DNA of 64,000 bases, from positions 33,347,449 through 33,411,448 of the forward strand of contig NC_079491.1 in the NCBI RefSeq assembly GCF_020520425.1. The letters run 5' to 3'. The DNA is from Spinacia oleracea (lineage: Eukaryota; Streptophyta; Magnoliopsida; Caryophyllales; Amaranthaceae). Shown one piece after another: positions 23,566-36,700 of this stretch. Position 1 is the first letter of the stretch, and the number at the start of each line of letters is the position of its first letter. The notes below the pieces were generated by a model. The model worked only from the letters and a program-made list of their open reading frames with translations, had not been told where the DNA came from and did not search any database. The translations under genes and the position numbers were made by a program.

Positions 23566-24093
23566 TTAGATCTGATTGGAACTTATTGAACTTATTTATC
23601 TGAACTTATCTGAAATTATTGGACCTGAAACTTATTTTTTAAGGTGAGCATAATACCCCTAATCTATAACAATTACTAAAATAATTAAAAATCGCTAATG
23701 TCATCACTGTCCACATGCCTCTTTCTCTATCATTTTTTTCCCGCCTAAACTACTCTACTCATTATCCTATTTCATTCATAAGAAAAATAAAGTAAAAATT
23801 GTACTCTAACTTTAAAAATTGTTCTCCTTGTTCCAGCTTACATGATCTTCAACTTTCCAAAAAAAAAACTCTCTGCACTTACCAATTATCATAAGCGACT
23901 TCCTGCATATATATCCAAGGTTGCATTCTATACTTTAAAAAAAAACTAGTGTTTATTGACCGCGTGTGTTCATAGGAAGTAAACTTTCTGTTGAAATGTA
24001 TAAATCAATCAATCTCCAACTTAGAGAAAAAGGACTAACCTCAAAAATCAGAGTCATCTCAAACATTTTGAAGAGCCTGTACAAAAATTAATA
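23566..24093. other. AT-rich spacer with a possible Helitron-type end
   Basis: No gene. At 23945 ACTAGTGTTTATTGACCGCG and the following 50 bases resemble 42770-42840 (see there). On the minus strand this ends GTCAATAAACACTAGT, the CTAG|T shape of a Helitron 3' terminus. Confidence 0.3.
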
Positions 24094-24341
24094 CTTCCTC
24101 CATTTCAAAAAAGTTACAACACTTTAGTTTTTCCTCTATTCATGTACTAACTTTGACTATATATTGTTGCTAATTTACTAATGTGAATGTTATAAGTAAT
24201 ATGGATTGATTTCTTTCTATATTTTCATAATATTAATTTTCAGATTCATAAAAGAAGGATAATTATTGATATTTTCGATCAAATATGTATCTTGGAAAAC
24301 GTGCTTATCAAAGTGTTGCAATTTTTATGAAACAAAAGAAA
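24094..24341. mobile_element. Stowaway-like MITE
   Basis: The left end TA-CTTCCTCCATTTC, then AAAAAAGTTACAACACTTT, pairs with AAAGTGTTGCAATTTTTATG at 24311-24330 on the right. The length of about 250 bp and the lack of coding capacity are typical. The right terminus is worn. Confidence 0.55.
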
Positions 24342-24805
24342 TAATTTACAAGGCCCCTTAAGATTAAAACTTTTTACTTTTCAAAAGCACATATGTAACA
24401 AATACGTAGTACTGTGTACTACCTTTTTCGTATGTCATAACTGTATGAGAAACTTTCTTAGTGTTTATATTATATATCATATAAATAATCATCTTTAACT
24501 TTGGTAATGTAACAAGAATGGACAAAAAAAAAAGCAATAATCCAAAATACAGAGTATGTCCCTATTAATAAATTTATTTGAAATTTTATTAAATTAAATA
24601 AAGTAATCCACATGATTTAAATAAAAACGGGAAAAGGACCTCATTCCTACACAACCATAATCAATAAAACATAAATACATACATGCTTTAACAAAAATCA
24701 CAATTTATAAGATATTAGCTTTTGGGAAGATTATGAATAATTAAGGGAGTAGAATGGAAAGGTCTAACATAAATTTATTGTTTAAAATGTTTCTTGAAAA
24801 TCTAA

Positions 24806-25689
24806 GGGCTTGTTCGGCACTATGTTCAGTTTTGAGTTTTAGGTTTTTAAAAAACAGAAAACTAGTTTTAGGTTTGGTTTTATTTATTTCCAAAACTAAA
24901 TAAAACACACAATTTGTTCCTTTTTTTTCCAACTCCATTTCTTTTTCCATTTTTCTCCATCAAATTAGTGCTATGTATGACACCATTTACTCTAACTCCA
25001 AAATTATACCCCTTCATGATTGATGATCTTTAACATCCCTATTTCAATTATACGGGAGTACAACACATCTTTATGTGTTTTAAGAAATGTAATGAAATTT
25101 GACATTAGCATTTGTTACTGGTTATGGTTTTTTTTCCTTGGCTTCGATCTTTACTTTAGTCGCCGCACATTCAATTCCTCTACCTCCCATAAAAATAACA
25201 CACTTTAATTTCTCTAGTCAACAAAGAGTTGACGGAACCAAATACATGGAGTTGAAGGAAATTGTTTTCTTCATAGATTATTGAAATGTTATTGATGTGA
25301 TGATATGTGAGGACACGATCCCAGATTTGAATGAGTTCTTTGAGATCTGGAGGAGAGAGAGAGAGAGAGACAAAAGTGGATTGAGGATGAGAGATAAAGT
25401 GAGGCAAAAGAGGATGATAGATTAAGGAGGAGAGAAGAGCTTTGGAGGAGGGGGGAAGTGAAAGGCAAAACCGCATAAAAGATGGATTCAGGAGAGAGAA
25501 AGTTTATGTGAGTGACAGGGAAAACCAAAACCATTTCCCTAAAATAACTAATAGTAGTTTGGACTTTTTCGTTTTTGTTTTCTAAAAAAAGGCCAAAATC
25601 AGTTTATTTAAATGATTCTAGCGAACAAGGTTTGTTTTGTTTTTTAAAAAAGGGAATCAGAGGAAACTAAAATAATGCCGAACAACACC
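24806..25689. mobile_element. PIF/Harbinger (Tourist)-like MITE, 884 bp
   Basis: The ends are GGGCTTGTTCGGCACTAT and, inverted, ..AAATAATGCCGAACAACACC. Both are flanked by the 3-bp target site TAA (24803-24805 and 25690-25692), the hallmark of PIF/Harbinger. The inside is non-coding and holds (GA)n tracts. Confidence 0.7.
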
Positions 25690-27000
25690 TAAGTACTTAA
25701 TTGTGATTTATTAGGATGAGTTTTAGTGTAATAAAGGAAAAATATTGAAAAACTTGTTGTTTACGGAGTAATTGCTAAGATTAAGCACTATGAAGCAAAG
25801 AGAAGAAGAGTGAGGGTTTAAGAGTAATTGCAACATGCATAAGGGTAAATTCGTCAAAACATGTATTCATAAGAGAATTCTGAAATTTTGAAGAAGGGTT
25901 ATAGGAGCATGACGATCGTTAAACTGTTCCAAAGAAGCATATCTTGCTTTAAAAAGGTTTAGGATATGAAATTTTTTGGGAATCTAAGCTCCAACCTCCA
26001 TTAATCTCGAGTTTCTTTGTTTTCTATGCTTAGTAAGTTCATTAAAAATTTAGGTGGATTTTATTGGATTTGGAGTAGTTATTTAATAAAAGAAGAACTT
26101 GGCGTTGCACAGAGGTGGCGACTTTTGGCGGATTCGGCAGCGGTGAGTGATAGGCTGATAGCATGTGGGCTATGGAGGTTCCTGGTCAACGAAGGAAAAT
26201 TTATCTCAATTATTTTAGCTACTTTGGATTAATTTAACACAAGTTAGACGATTCTATATGTGCTTAATTGATCTATTGACTTCATGTGTTTATCAGTGAT
26301 CAGTAGTTAAATAATTTGGGAACATGGGATGGATTTGTTTGGGTTAGGTTTTACTTTTTAGTATAACTTTTTTGTTCAAGGAATATTTATTTTATTTTTT
26401 ACTTAGAAACATGCGCTTGTTTCGCAGTTTGGTTATAGTATTTGCGTAATTGATACGAAGTAGTATTATTTGATTAGAATTTCAATTTAATCTATTTATG
26501 TTGGTACTACTTCATTACTCATTGACCCCTTATTTAAGTTGCAAATGAAGATTCGGATGCTCAGTTTTATTCTTGGTAACTCGATGGGAAGGTGAATCAG
26601 TGTGGATTCGTAACCGTTCGTAATTGTATTATCTACATTTTGCAAGAAATGTTTGAGTTAAATTCTTCACGAGTAATCGAAGATGTTAGACATACACGTT
26701 TCAACTTTTACATGGGATGTTGTTCACATTGTCGTTAAACTTTTGTTAAGTAAGGCGAGCCTTTTGGTGGCTTTGAATCTTCAATTGATTGTACGGACTA
26801 AGGCTAATACTTTTCAAGATAATCTTCTTTGGATTAGGTGAGCCTTTCGATCAATAATTTGAGTATACATCTTGGTCCATTGATTATTTAGATATAATCC
26901 ACTGTTTATTTTTTACAAATAATTTTGTAATATTCCTACATTGCACGAGGGATAACCTAATTGTGTAATAAAAAGAAAAACCAAAAGTACGAAAATACTA
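25690..27000. other. Non-coding spacer upstream of the TRF-like gene
   Basis: No gene, clear TE or RNA is recognised; the small ORFs here have no domain features. The base composition is ordinary AT-rich intergenic. Confidence 0.3.
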
Positions 27001-27428
27001 GAGCGATTTCCTTCAATATTGCATAAAGATCCCATAATTCCCAAAATACGTTACTTTCTAACTTAATTCCCACCATACCGTCCACGTCAGCAAGGGAGAA
27101 AGAAAAGTGTTTTTTTTCCGGTTCAGCGTTGGACCTCATTTTTGTTTTAAAGCAAACCACTATCTCAGATGGCGGTTCAATGGTATAAACCGCTATCTGA
27201 GATAACGATTTGTTTTAAAACAAAACCGCGCGGTTTTATAAGCCGCTATTTCAGATAGCGGTTTACCTCTTTAAACCGCTGTTTCAGATAGCGGTTTATT
27301 GTAGATTAAAAAAAAATAAAATTAGACCGGCATTCTTGTTGACGTGGATGATAGGGTGGAAAATAAGTGAAAAAATAACGTATTTTGGGAATTTACGAAT
27401 CATCAAACAATATTGAAGTAAATCGCTC
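27001..27428. mobile_element. Foldback element with nested palindromes
   Basis: The left arm (27001-27094: GAGCGATTTCCTTCAATATT, later AATTCCCAAAATACGTTA) is the inverted copy of the right arm (27338-27428), about 90 bases each at roughly 80% identity by eye. Between the arms are four versions of a 24-base near-palindrome, AAACCGCTATCT followed by its complement (27156-27179, 27188-27212, 27240-27265, 27274-27299). It would form a long hairpin. It lies about 290 bases upstream of the start codon of the TRF-like gene. Confidence 0.75.
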
Positions 27429-27445
27429 AAAATAGTTCGGAATAT

Positions 27446-27720
27446 TGAGAATTTTAAATAAGAAAAAATTATGTAGAAAAGACAAAGAAGAGGTAGTGAA
27501 TCCGGGGGCAGTTTTTCCCTCCTTGGCAACTTCTTTTCCTTGCAATATCTCCAGTGCCCACTTTCTCACTCCTCCGTGTCACTTTTCGGCGGTCCGAAGC
27601 GTTTTCCAGTTTCGAACATTCGCTCACCATTTATCCGTCATTTCCTAAGAACAGCCTCTCTCTCTTCCCCTCTCAGCAGCAGATTCCAACTTTTTCTGCT
27701 TCTGCTTCTCACCGGCGACG
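27446..27720 (+). promoter_or_regulatory. Putative core promoter and 5' UTR of the TRF-like gene
   Basis: This is the stretch between the foldback element and the ATG. It is unusually C/T-rich (CCTCTCTCTCTTCCCC-like near 27655-27675), typical of a plant TATA-less promoter and leader. No clear TATA box is seen. The start site cannot be placed. Confidence 0.35.
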
Positions 27721-30700
27721 ATGAATGAGGTGAAGTTTCTGCTTACCTTTTTCTTCTACTGTTCTATATTTTTTTCATTGAATTTTATGATTTTAGTTTT
27801 ACTCTATAATTATTTTCAAGTTCCGCTAATTTGCTGTTGTTCTACAGCATTTTTCTTATGTTTTTACTTCGAAGTAATTTATTGATTTTTTGTTTTTGTT
27901 TTTAGATGTTTAGTTTTTCTCGATTGTTTTTGCTTTATTTATTACTTGACTGATTTCGGTTGATTTTTGTTCAAGTTTCATTAATAGTTGTGTTGCGAAT
28001 TGCTATTAAATGCTTGAGACTTTACTTAATCTCGTGCTTTGACTGAATTCTTCGATTTCGAGAGCTCTTGATTTATCATGCATGAGGTTTTTGTTCACAA
28101 TTTTGGAGTTCATTTTGCGGTTACCTGATTTGATACGGATTGAGAGTGTATTCATAGGATGGAGAAACATGCAGTTAAATTGCTCAACTTTACCGCCTTG
28201 TCGAAGTGAACACGGTTCTAAACTTCGAATCTTAGTTAGATGTGTGGATATACTTGGAAATGTGCATGTTTTTATTCTTTCATCCTTGTTCCATAGTCCA
28301 TAGAGTTAATCAGAGAAATCTATATCAGCTTTTGAACATTGCCTTTTTTTATATATTCTATTGTAAATATTCTTCTTGCATGCTTGTTCAATTGCCCGGC
28401 TCTAGTCATTTTCAGAAAATTTCGTGGGTTTATCGTGCAAATTAGTGTTTAAATGTCTGTACGCTTATTAGAGTGTCAAGCATATGATTTTAAGTACTTA
28501 AGTTGAAATAAGGAGTCTATTTTAGCACTCAACTTGTCTTTGTTGTTTCTAGTTGGAGTCTATGCAATTTTTACAAATGATTTGACAAAATGATGTCTCA
28601 ACAGTTGTATTTTAAACTCATAGCCGGAGGCAATATATATCAAAGAAATGAATTGCGCAAGGTTGTATTGAGCATGTAATGATATACTATCAATTTTAGA
28701 AATTGGAATTTCATTCATCCAATCCCAATCCCAATCCCAATTCTTGAGAAACACGGGGTACATAAAATTTAATTTTAATAAATTTGAAATCCGAATATGT
28801 TGTTTAGAAAATAAAGAATTTGGTGAGTTTAGGACTATTGAAAATAGAAAACTATAGAAATAGGTTGACCTAAACATTACTTTATCTCTCTCTTTTCTCC
28901 GTTCCTCCCATCGTCTTTCTTTTGGCCACTTGACACATTAGCGATCCATGCATCTGTATTCAATTGTCTAAATAACCAGGATCAGACCTGAATGCAAATT
29001 ATTTAGTGTTACTTTGTCGATCTTCATTAAGAATTAGAATGCCGCTAAAAGCTTTCAGCATTTGATTTGCTAAGTGTGGTACTATAATGCACATGATTAT
29101 CCTCTCTTTAAAATAATAATGAGAATTTCTTTTGCAGTATAGTCCAGGTTGTGGGCACAAACTTGGAAAAACATTGTTATCAATGTGATGCTCAAACAAT
29201 AAAAAAATTGCTAATTTACTTAACTCTGCAGTAAACTCGTTTTTACTTACTCTTTAAAGTTGGATAATTTCCTACTCACTCATTCAATTAGGGTTCGATT
29301 TCACTTGTCAAAATACAGAATTTCTGAAAATTCATACTCCCTCCGCCCCTTAATACTTGCACCGCTTTCCTATTCGGGCCGTCCCTTAATACTTGCACCT
29401 CTTTTATAAATGGAAATTTATACCAATATAATATTATTTCTCACACTTGCTTAACCCCACCTACACCCTTATTCCCTACAAAAAATCATTTAAAAATTCA
29501 CACCCCCACTCACCACTCCCCACCTCCTACACATTTCCCACTAACTATATTAAAAAAATATTCCACTATCAACTAACACCCATTAAATTAATAAGTCAAT
29601 TCAAATGTCTTAAACTCCGCACCGGTCAAACCGGTGCGAGTATTAAGGGACGGAGGGAGTACTTTGTTAACATTTGAACTCTAAAGTTATTCAGTCCAAG
29701 CGGGTTTTAGTTCAGCAATTGACTTTGCAACTGCAATATAAGACTTGTGAAGATACATGTTGATTTCTTGTAATCAGTTCACTATTCACAGTTTTGATTA
29801 AAAAACCTGGAGAAATGTCAAAATTGGAAGTTCCAGGAAGATGTTTTAACTTTTAACAGTGCAATTGAGCTATCATAGAGAAGTTGCGGATAGAGAGGAG
29901 TTGAAGAAAAAGAAAGATGTTAAGGAGACAGGGAGTGAAAATAGAATTTCATGTCTTTTATGATTGATTATGATTCACACTAAATTAATGTTTTTAAATT
30001 CCTACATACTACCAAGAGTACCAACTGTTACATTTGGTTCAAATCATATGCTTTAAATCAATTCCAGGTTGCCAGACAAATTACAGTTTGGTACTGCATG
30101 TTTCCATTTGTATTCAGCTAGAGGTCTTGTAAGTGTACTTTCTTGTCATTATGAAATTAGATACCTTATGTTTAACAATTTTAAATCAAAAGTCCATGTT
30201 GAGGTCTCTTGTGCTTGTCTAATGGTAATTTTTGTAACTTATTGGGCACAGAAATAGGTAATGGTTTGTACCTATCACTGTACAGGAAGAACACTACACC
30301 AGAACTTATTAATTGTTAGGAGATGCATAAAATTTAAATTTCCATTTTGATTGAATTCAATTGTTTTATGAGCTTAGCAAACATAGAATGGATATATTGT
30401 ATAATTGAACTTGGTATGCATTCTAGTAGTTTATGTTTTATTTGATGATCTTGATATGCGCCGAGTGCTGATTTTGAAAGCTTGTTTCCTCTTGAAGAAA
30501 ATTGTATAGCTCCCTTCATGTCAGGGTGTCTTATACTTGAACTCTAAAGTGGTATGATCAAATATGAAAAACAATGTTTGAAAGATTATGTGCGGAGTGC
30601 TAATTTTGAAAGCTGGTTTCCTCTTGAAGAAAATTGCAGAGCTCCCTTCATGCCATGGTGTCTTAGGATTCATATTTGAATTCTATAGAGGTCTGGTCAA

Positions 30701-33700
30701 AATGTCAAATATATGAAAAAATATGTTTGATTGATCTATGTTTTCGACTGTTCTGGTTGGTGGTTTAAACATGTATATAGTACTTTGTAAAACATCAAGA
30801 ACCCAATGATTTTAGAGTAGTAAATACATGAAGTCTACATGCGAAAAAGTAAAAACCGTGGTGTTGGATTCAGATTGAGTACATTATCTTTGTTAACTGT
30901 GGCTCTTATGAAGTAAAAGTATGGTATGAGCATCAGAGCATTTGGTAGATTATGTGTGCATGTAATTGCGTCACTGTTTACATGGTTTAATTGCCTTCAT
31001 TAATTTATGAGTTATGTCAAACTTAAACAAATGCGAGCTATTCTGGCGGAGATGCAGAAGTTTCTGAAAATGTGCTCCAGTGGCACTTGACTAGAACACT
31101 TTGTGGGGTATAAGCTCAGTATATCTGAAAGTTCCAAGAGGTTCGGGTGACAGCCTGACAGGTGTCTATGAGTGATAAGTGAAGGCCGTCAAACTTTAAT
31201 CATTCTGAAACTGGAAAATTGCTAGCACTTGCTAAGAAAGGTGTAATAAGCGATTTGGTCCATTTAGATTCAGGTATAGGAGATGAAATCATGAAAATGA
31301 TAAATACAAGAATTATGCAAATTTCTGCCTTTTTTGTATTATAAAATGGCATCATTTGTAATGCTAAATATGAAGAGTAATTTTCCCTAAATCCCTTAGG
31401 AATGGGTGGAATAGCTATATCATCCTGCATAATTAGTTCATTACCGTTATGTGGTTACTAGATTTGCTTCGCCAGCGTATCAATTCCATTGTTACGATTT
31501 CAAGGAAAGCTCTCCTTGTACAGTCAAACAGTTGCAAATTGAATCTATTGCATGATGTATTGCTTTTTAATCTTTATGACATTTTAATATAGCTCAAAAA
31601 ATGTATTTAAAAATGAAGCAAAATTTTTAATATTTGCTGAAAAGTGCTACGGGAGAAAAGAAAATAAGAAGTTAAATCTTGGGCATGATTCAGGGTTGTT
31701 AATTTGTTGAGCAATTTACGTCACTATCTCCACTAAAATGTCTTTTTATTATTATTTAAGCAAAAAGCGTCTCGAGGCTGTCTCAATAACAAAAAGGAAA
31801 CACATATCGACAAATTTTCTCTATGTACTTTTTCCATGATTATTTACCTTACTTAAGTGTTCAGTTTGTCACCGCTTGCCACCAACTTTTTTCCAGGTTA
31901 AGGAAGGCGATCATTATTTTGCCAATTTAGCATATGGAGGTTCTGATGCTGGACATATATGGGCTGATCCTAAAGAAGACAAAGCGTCTGCACTATATTT
32001 TGATGCAAACTTTGAGAAAGCATTCAAGATTGATGATATATCGTCAGTATTTCATTATGAGCTACTTGCTGAAAACGGTAAGGGGACCAACATTTTTTTT
32101 TTTTATCGTTTTATCATCTTCTTACTTCTGAAGATATCAAAGAGTTTGAGTAATGCCTCCTCTGTTTCAAAATATTTGCACCATTTTGACTCCCGCGCCT
32201 CTAAGTTGCAACACTTTAATCACTAATATCTTTAGCTTTTTAATTAGTAAAAATTATAAAAACAACTTTTTATATAACCACATTTATGTTTTATATATTA
32301 ACAATGTGGTCAAAGGTTCTTACTTGCTGATATATTGAAAGCACAAACCATTTTTACAATCTAATTCAAAACTGTGCTTCCATTACCTTCTTAGACGGGC
32401 CAGAAGCCAACAGCCAGAAAAATGTAGCCAGGCAGCAAGCCTGTACAACCAAACTAAAATTTACAATATAAGGATTCAAACTATTCTCTATCCCTAACAC
32501 TGATCTTCTGACTCATCACACTTTGTTTTCTGTTGTTCTTACATCAATTTTAGTATTCTTTATAATTATGTCTAATCTATCCAATTTCTGATTCCATAAG
32601 GCATAATTCCTAGCATGCCATATGTGATAAACTGCTGTTTGGATCCCAACGAGGCCGGCACCTCTTCTGAACCTATCCCACTCTTCTCCCTTCTAGCCAA
32701 TCTGATTATTCCTTCAAAACTGGGTTGAATTGATTCTGGATGCCCATCCACTCTAGAACTTCTTGCATACAGGTCATGCTGTAGTAATATTCAAACAGAA
32801 CATGGTTGTGAGTTTCAGAAGTAGGTGCACAAATGAGGCAAACGTCATCACCGGCTCACTCTATTTTTGTACAACCTATCCTTTGTGGGAAACCTTTGGT
32901 GTATAACTACCCATGCAATAAATTTGTCTTTAGTAAATCCATTCTCTGCCGGACTAGTTGAGCCCAATTGCAACACGGAGCTTGTTGACACATGATCCCA
33001 TAGCATTTCTCACAACATTTGTTGTGGTCAAAGTTAGTAGATGAGCAACGAAAAAGGTAAAAATGGTGCAACTTTTTTGAAACAGAGGAAGTATCAAGGA
33101 AGAAGAAAAATGTACATATGGCTTCTTTCCTTGTACTTAACAGATGCTGGTTTCAATATCTTTTGATTTGAATCATTCATTTTCTGCATCTTTTAGTATA
33201 TCTTTAACTTTATCCTTAGTGGTTGGTTAAGGTGTTAGTGAGATTGCATGTGTTGTGTGCTTAATGTGGACATATTTTCTTATTCTCCATAACATATTTT
33301 ATCAAGGCTAATCTTCTCAGAGTTTTATCAATAAAAACACAAGAGTGGTTCATTAAGGCGTTGGTGATTTGAATAAAAGGATAAACTTAACAGATGTTGG
33401 TTTCAATATATTTTGAATCATTCATTTTCTGCATTTTTTAGTACCTTTGTGGTTGGTTAAGGCGTTAGTGAATTTCTATGTGTTCTGTGCTTAATGTGGA
33501 CAAATTTGTTTCTCATTCTCTGTAACATATTTTATCAAGACTAATCTTCTAAGATTTTTATCAATAGAAGCACCAGATAACTGTGTAAATCTAGGATCAA
33601 TTGTTATCACTGTTGTCTGCTCACTTCTCTACTTTTATCTCACCGCGATATCCTGATGTGGTGATAGTACACCATTCTGAATTGTATGGTTTTATTTTTT

Positions 33701-36700
33701 CCTGAAGGTGGGCTGACTTCGTATATGACAGATGAAGGGAAAGGCAAAATATTATGCAGTGTATGTGTCTCCTTTTCCTCTTCTTTGTTTTTTTTTGGCT
33801 GTGCATGTGCAAACAATCATCATCAACTTCTTTCTATGGTTGCTTTTATCTTGACATATTTCCTAGCATCAAGAATATAACAACACTTCTTTCCGGTCTT
33901 CTTTTAATTCTGTGGTTTGTCTTTCATATCCTTTATTTTGCTTTTTGAAAGAGATTGACTCTGTATTTCCTTCTTTTGAAAACATAATTTGGTATTTTTT
34001 TATTTTTATTTTTATATTTCATTATCTCTCTTCACTAGTCCACTTGCCCGTCTCTGTTTTGCTCTTTTCATTTACATCCTCTGTATGTTGCATGTGTGTT
34101 TTGCATGTTGATTAAGCTGATTCCACATTGCAAGTTCAAAGTTTATTCTTGTCTGTTGCTATGTGCTATACATCATATACAAATTGCAATCTCTTCTGTT
34201 TTGTAGAGACATAGGAAGTTAGGAACCACCATTCTCCTGATTCTATTTCTCCTGATAAAGTGGCACTTCTTGCTATGTTTTCGCAGTCAAATCAAAATTT
34301 GTATGTATTTTGGTTTGTTGTTGTTGTTGTTGCTAATAGAAGGCACTTTCAGGATTTTGACGGAATTCTGCTTGAAGATGAACTAACCAACCTGCCTCTA
34401 GCAGTCAGTATCTCACGTGCATCTGAAGACCACTACTTGGGTATGTGTTTGATGATTTCCGGAATGAAAAGATAGAGAGGTATCACTAACAATTTCCACC
34501 CTTTGTGCTTTTAGATGTGGATTTTGCTAAAAAGGTCCCTGATCTGGATTGTAAGTTCTATGATGAGTTGAGTGTTGGCACCTTGAGATCTGAGGTCAAC
34601 TCTCCAGAAACTAGCAATGAAGAAGTTGGGGTATCTGAATCATCCATTATAGCGCCTCGATGTTTCAATGATCAATTTGGAAAAACAACTGCTGATGCAA
34701 TGCATGGCAACTCTGGGAGGAAATGTTGGTATCAGAGACCTGTTGAGGATAATATGGGTTTAAAATGCTCGGTCACTTGTGATATTCAAGATGTTCAGGA
34801 AACTAATGATGTTAGAAATACTTTGGAGATTGGAAGTTCATTCGATGATGACGGAAAGAAAACACATGTTTCTTTCACCTCTGTCAAATCACTATACGGT
34901 TCCGTTTGTACACATGATGAAGTTGGCCCACCACCGAGTCAATGTACAGACGTGGAGGATTTTTGTGCGGATGACCCGTCAACTGACAGCTGTGCTGAAA
35001 CTAAAATAATCAGAGCTAGACAAAGAAGATTGTGCAGACCTCCACAGAGGTATCTAGATGGATCGCCATCATTGAATTTAAAACTTCATAATGCTAAGAA
35101 ACATCCTAGCAGCTTGTCAAAGGATAAAGATCTTGGAGTTGGGTCTCTGAAGAAGTATCATAGGAAATCAGTGGAAATAAAAGCGTCAAAGACCTGGGCA
35201 AGCGATATGGTATAAAACCTAGTTTATATATAGATTTCTGTTTTTGTATGTGTATCTACTTTACTTTCCGTTACTTGAATTTATTCCAATTCTAGCATTA
35301 ATTATCTTGAGAGGAGCTCATTTGGTCCAATATCTGTACCCGAAGTTGGTGTAACTGCATTGGAAAATAAGGGATATTCTCGTATTTTGAAATCTTATCA
35401 GCATGTAACAGAAGGACCAGATCACTCAGTGACCTTTTAACAGTTGAACAGCAGAGTCTTTCTAAAGGGTAAAATGGCTAGCCAAATTGGGTGTTCATTT
35501 ACATTTTTCTTGTTTCTGTTGTAAAACTTCATAACAGCATATGGCTTAAATTAATACTATGTGATTACTTTTTTTTTTTCTTTCAGTTATTGCCTTAATG
35601 GTAAGGTAATATATGAGTAGAAATCCTAGATAAATTTGTGCATCTTTACATAATCTGTTCTGTTAAATAAATTGTGTCAGTTCATCTGCGGAATCTTAAT
35701 TCCGATACACCTGGAAGCTTGCAGACTTTGCAGTTTCTTTTTCTTTTTTGACAAGACATAGCCGTTTTTCTGCTTGTAACTCGTTTTTTTTGTAGGCTTA
35801 TTATGTGTTAGCAAGTAACAAGACACTTTATGCAGGAACTTGATTCAGATGAAGAATATGAACCTGTTGAATCTAGCTTCAATATCAGAAATTTAAAAAG
35901 GAATGATCGGCGGAAGAGTTGCAAGGCCTGGACATTGGATGAGGTAGTAGCTTTGGTTGATGGTATGTCTCAGTTTGGTGTAGGACAATGGACTGCTGTA
36001 AAGAGAACCTTCTTCTCATCTTCACGTCGCACTGCTACTGATATCAGGGTAATTTATTGTGCTTGGTCTAGCTGTTCCAATTTTGCATCCTTCCATGGCT
36101 GCTTTTTATGTGCAAACCTTCTTGTTCTCGGCTTGGAAATTATCAGCTTGTCGTGGTCTTTGTAGGATAAGTGGCGGAACCTTGTAAAGACTAACTGTAG
36201 AAGTTCAAAGGGAACAAAGGTTTGGTTTCTCATTCTTGTGACTTGCATAATCATTTTGACCTGCAACTGAAAGATGACAGATTTGACCTGATCCTTCAAT
36301 CACATGTCTTGAATTATCTTTATTTGACTCTGATCTTTATGAACTATTCTGTTGAATCCTTTACTTACAGCATCTATTGATTTAGAAGGAACACTTTTAC
36401 ATACTGCTAAGAATGCAGATTGTTCATCATCCATCTTCTGACCAACAGAAATCATTCTCCACCTTACTCATGCTTATGAGATAGAGGTGCCATGTTTATG
36501 ATTTCCACTATCCTCATGTTCTGCTCCTAAAAGTGAAATATTAATATAAATAATTTTTTTATTAGCTCGCCCTATATTTTATGTTGCTTAAAGAGCTTAT
36601 TAACCGTAATCTAAAGTGGGTTTAGATTAGCTTGGTTCCCTTTGCTATTTCAGAGAGAAATGATGGCTCTTTTGTGGAAAAGGTAGAATAGTAAGCTTTA

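Noticed and set aside
25180..25534. 98-aa and 81-aa minus-strand ORFs
   Set aside because: Ser/Leu-rich translations of GA-rich DNA inside the PIF-like MITE.
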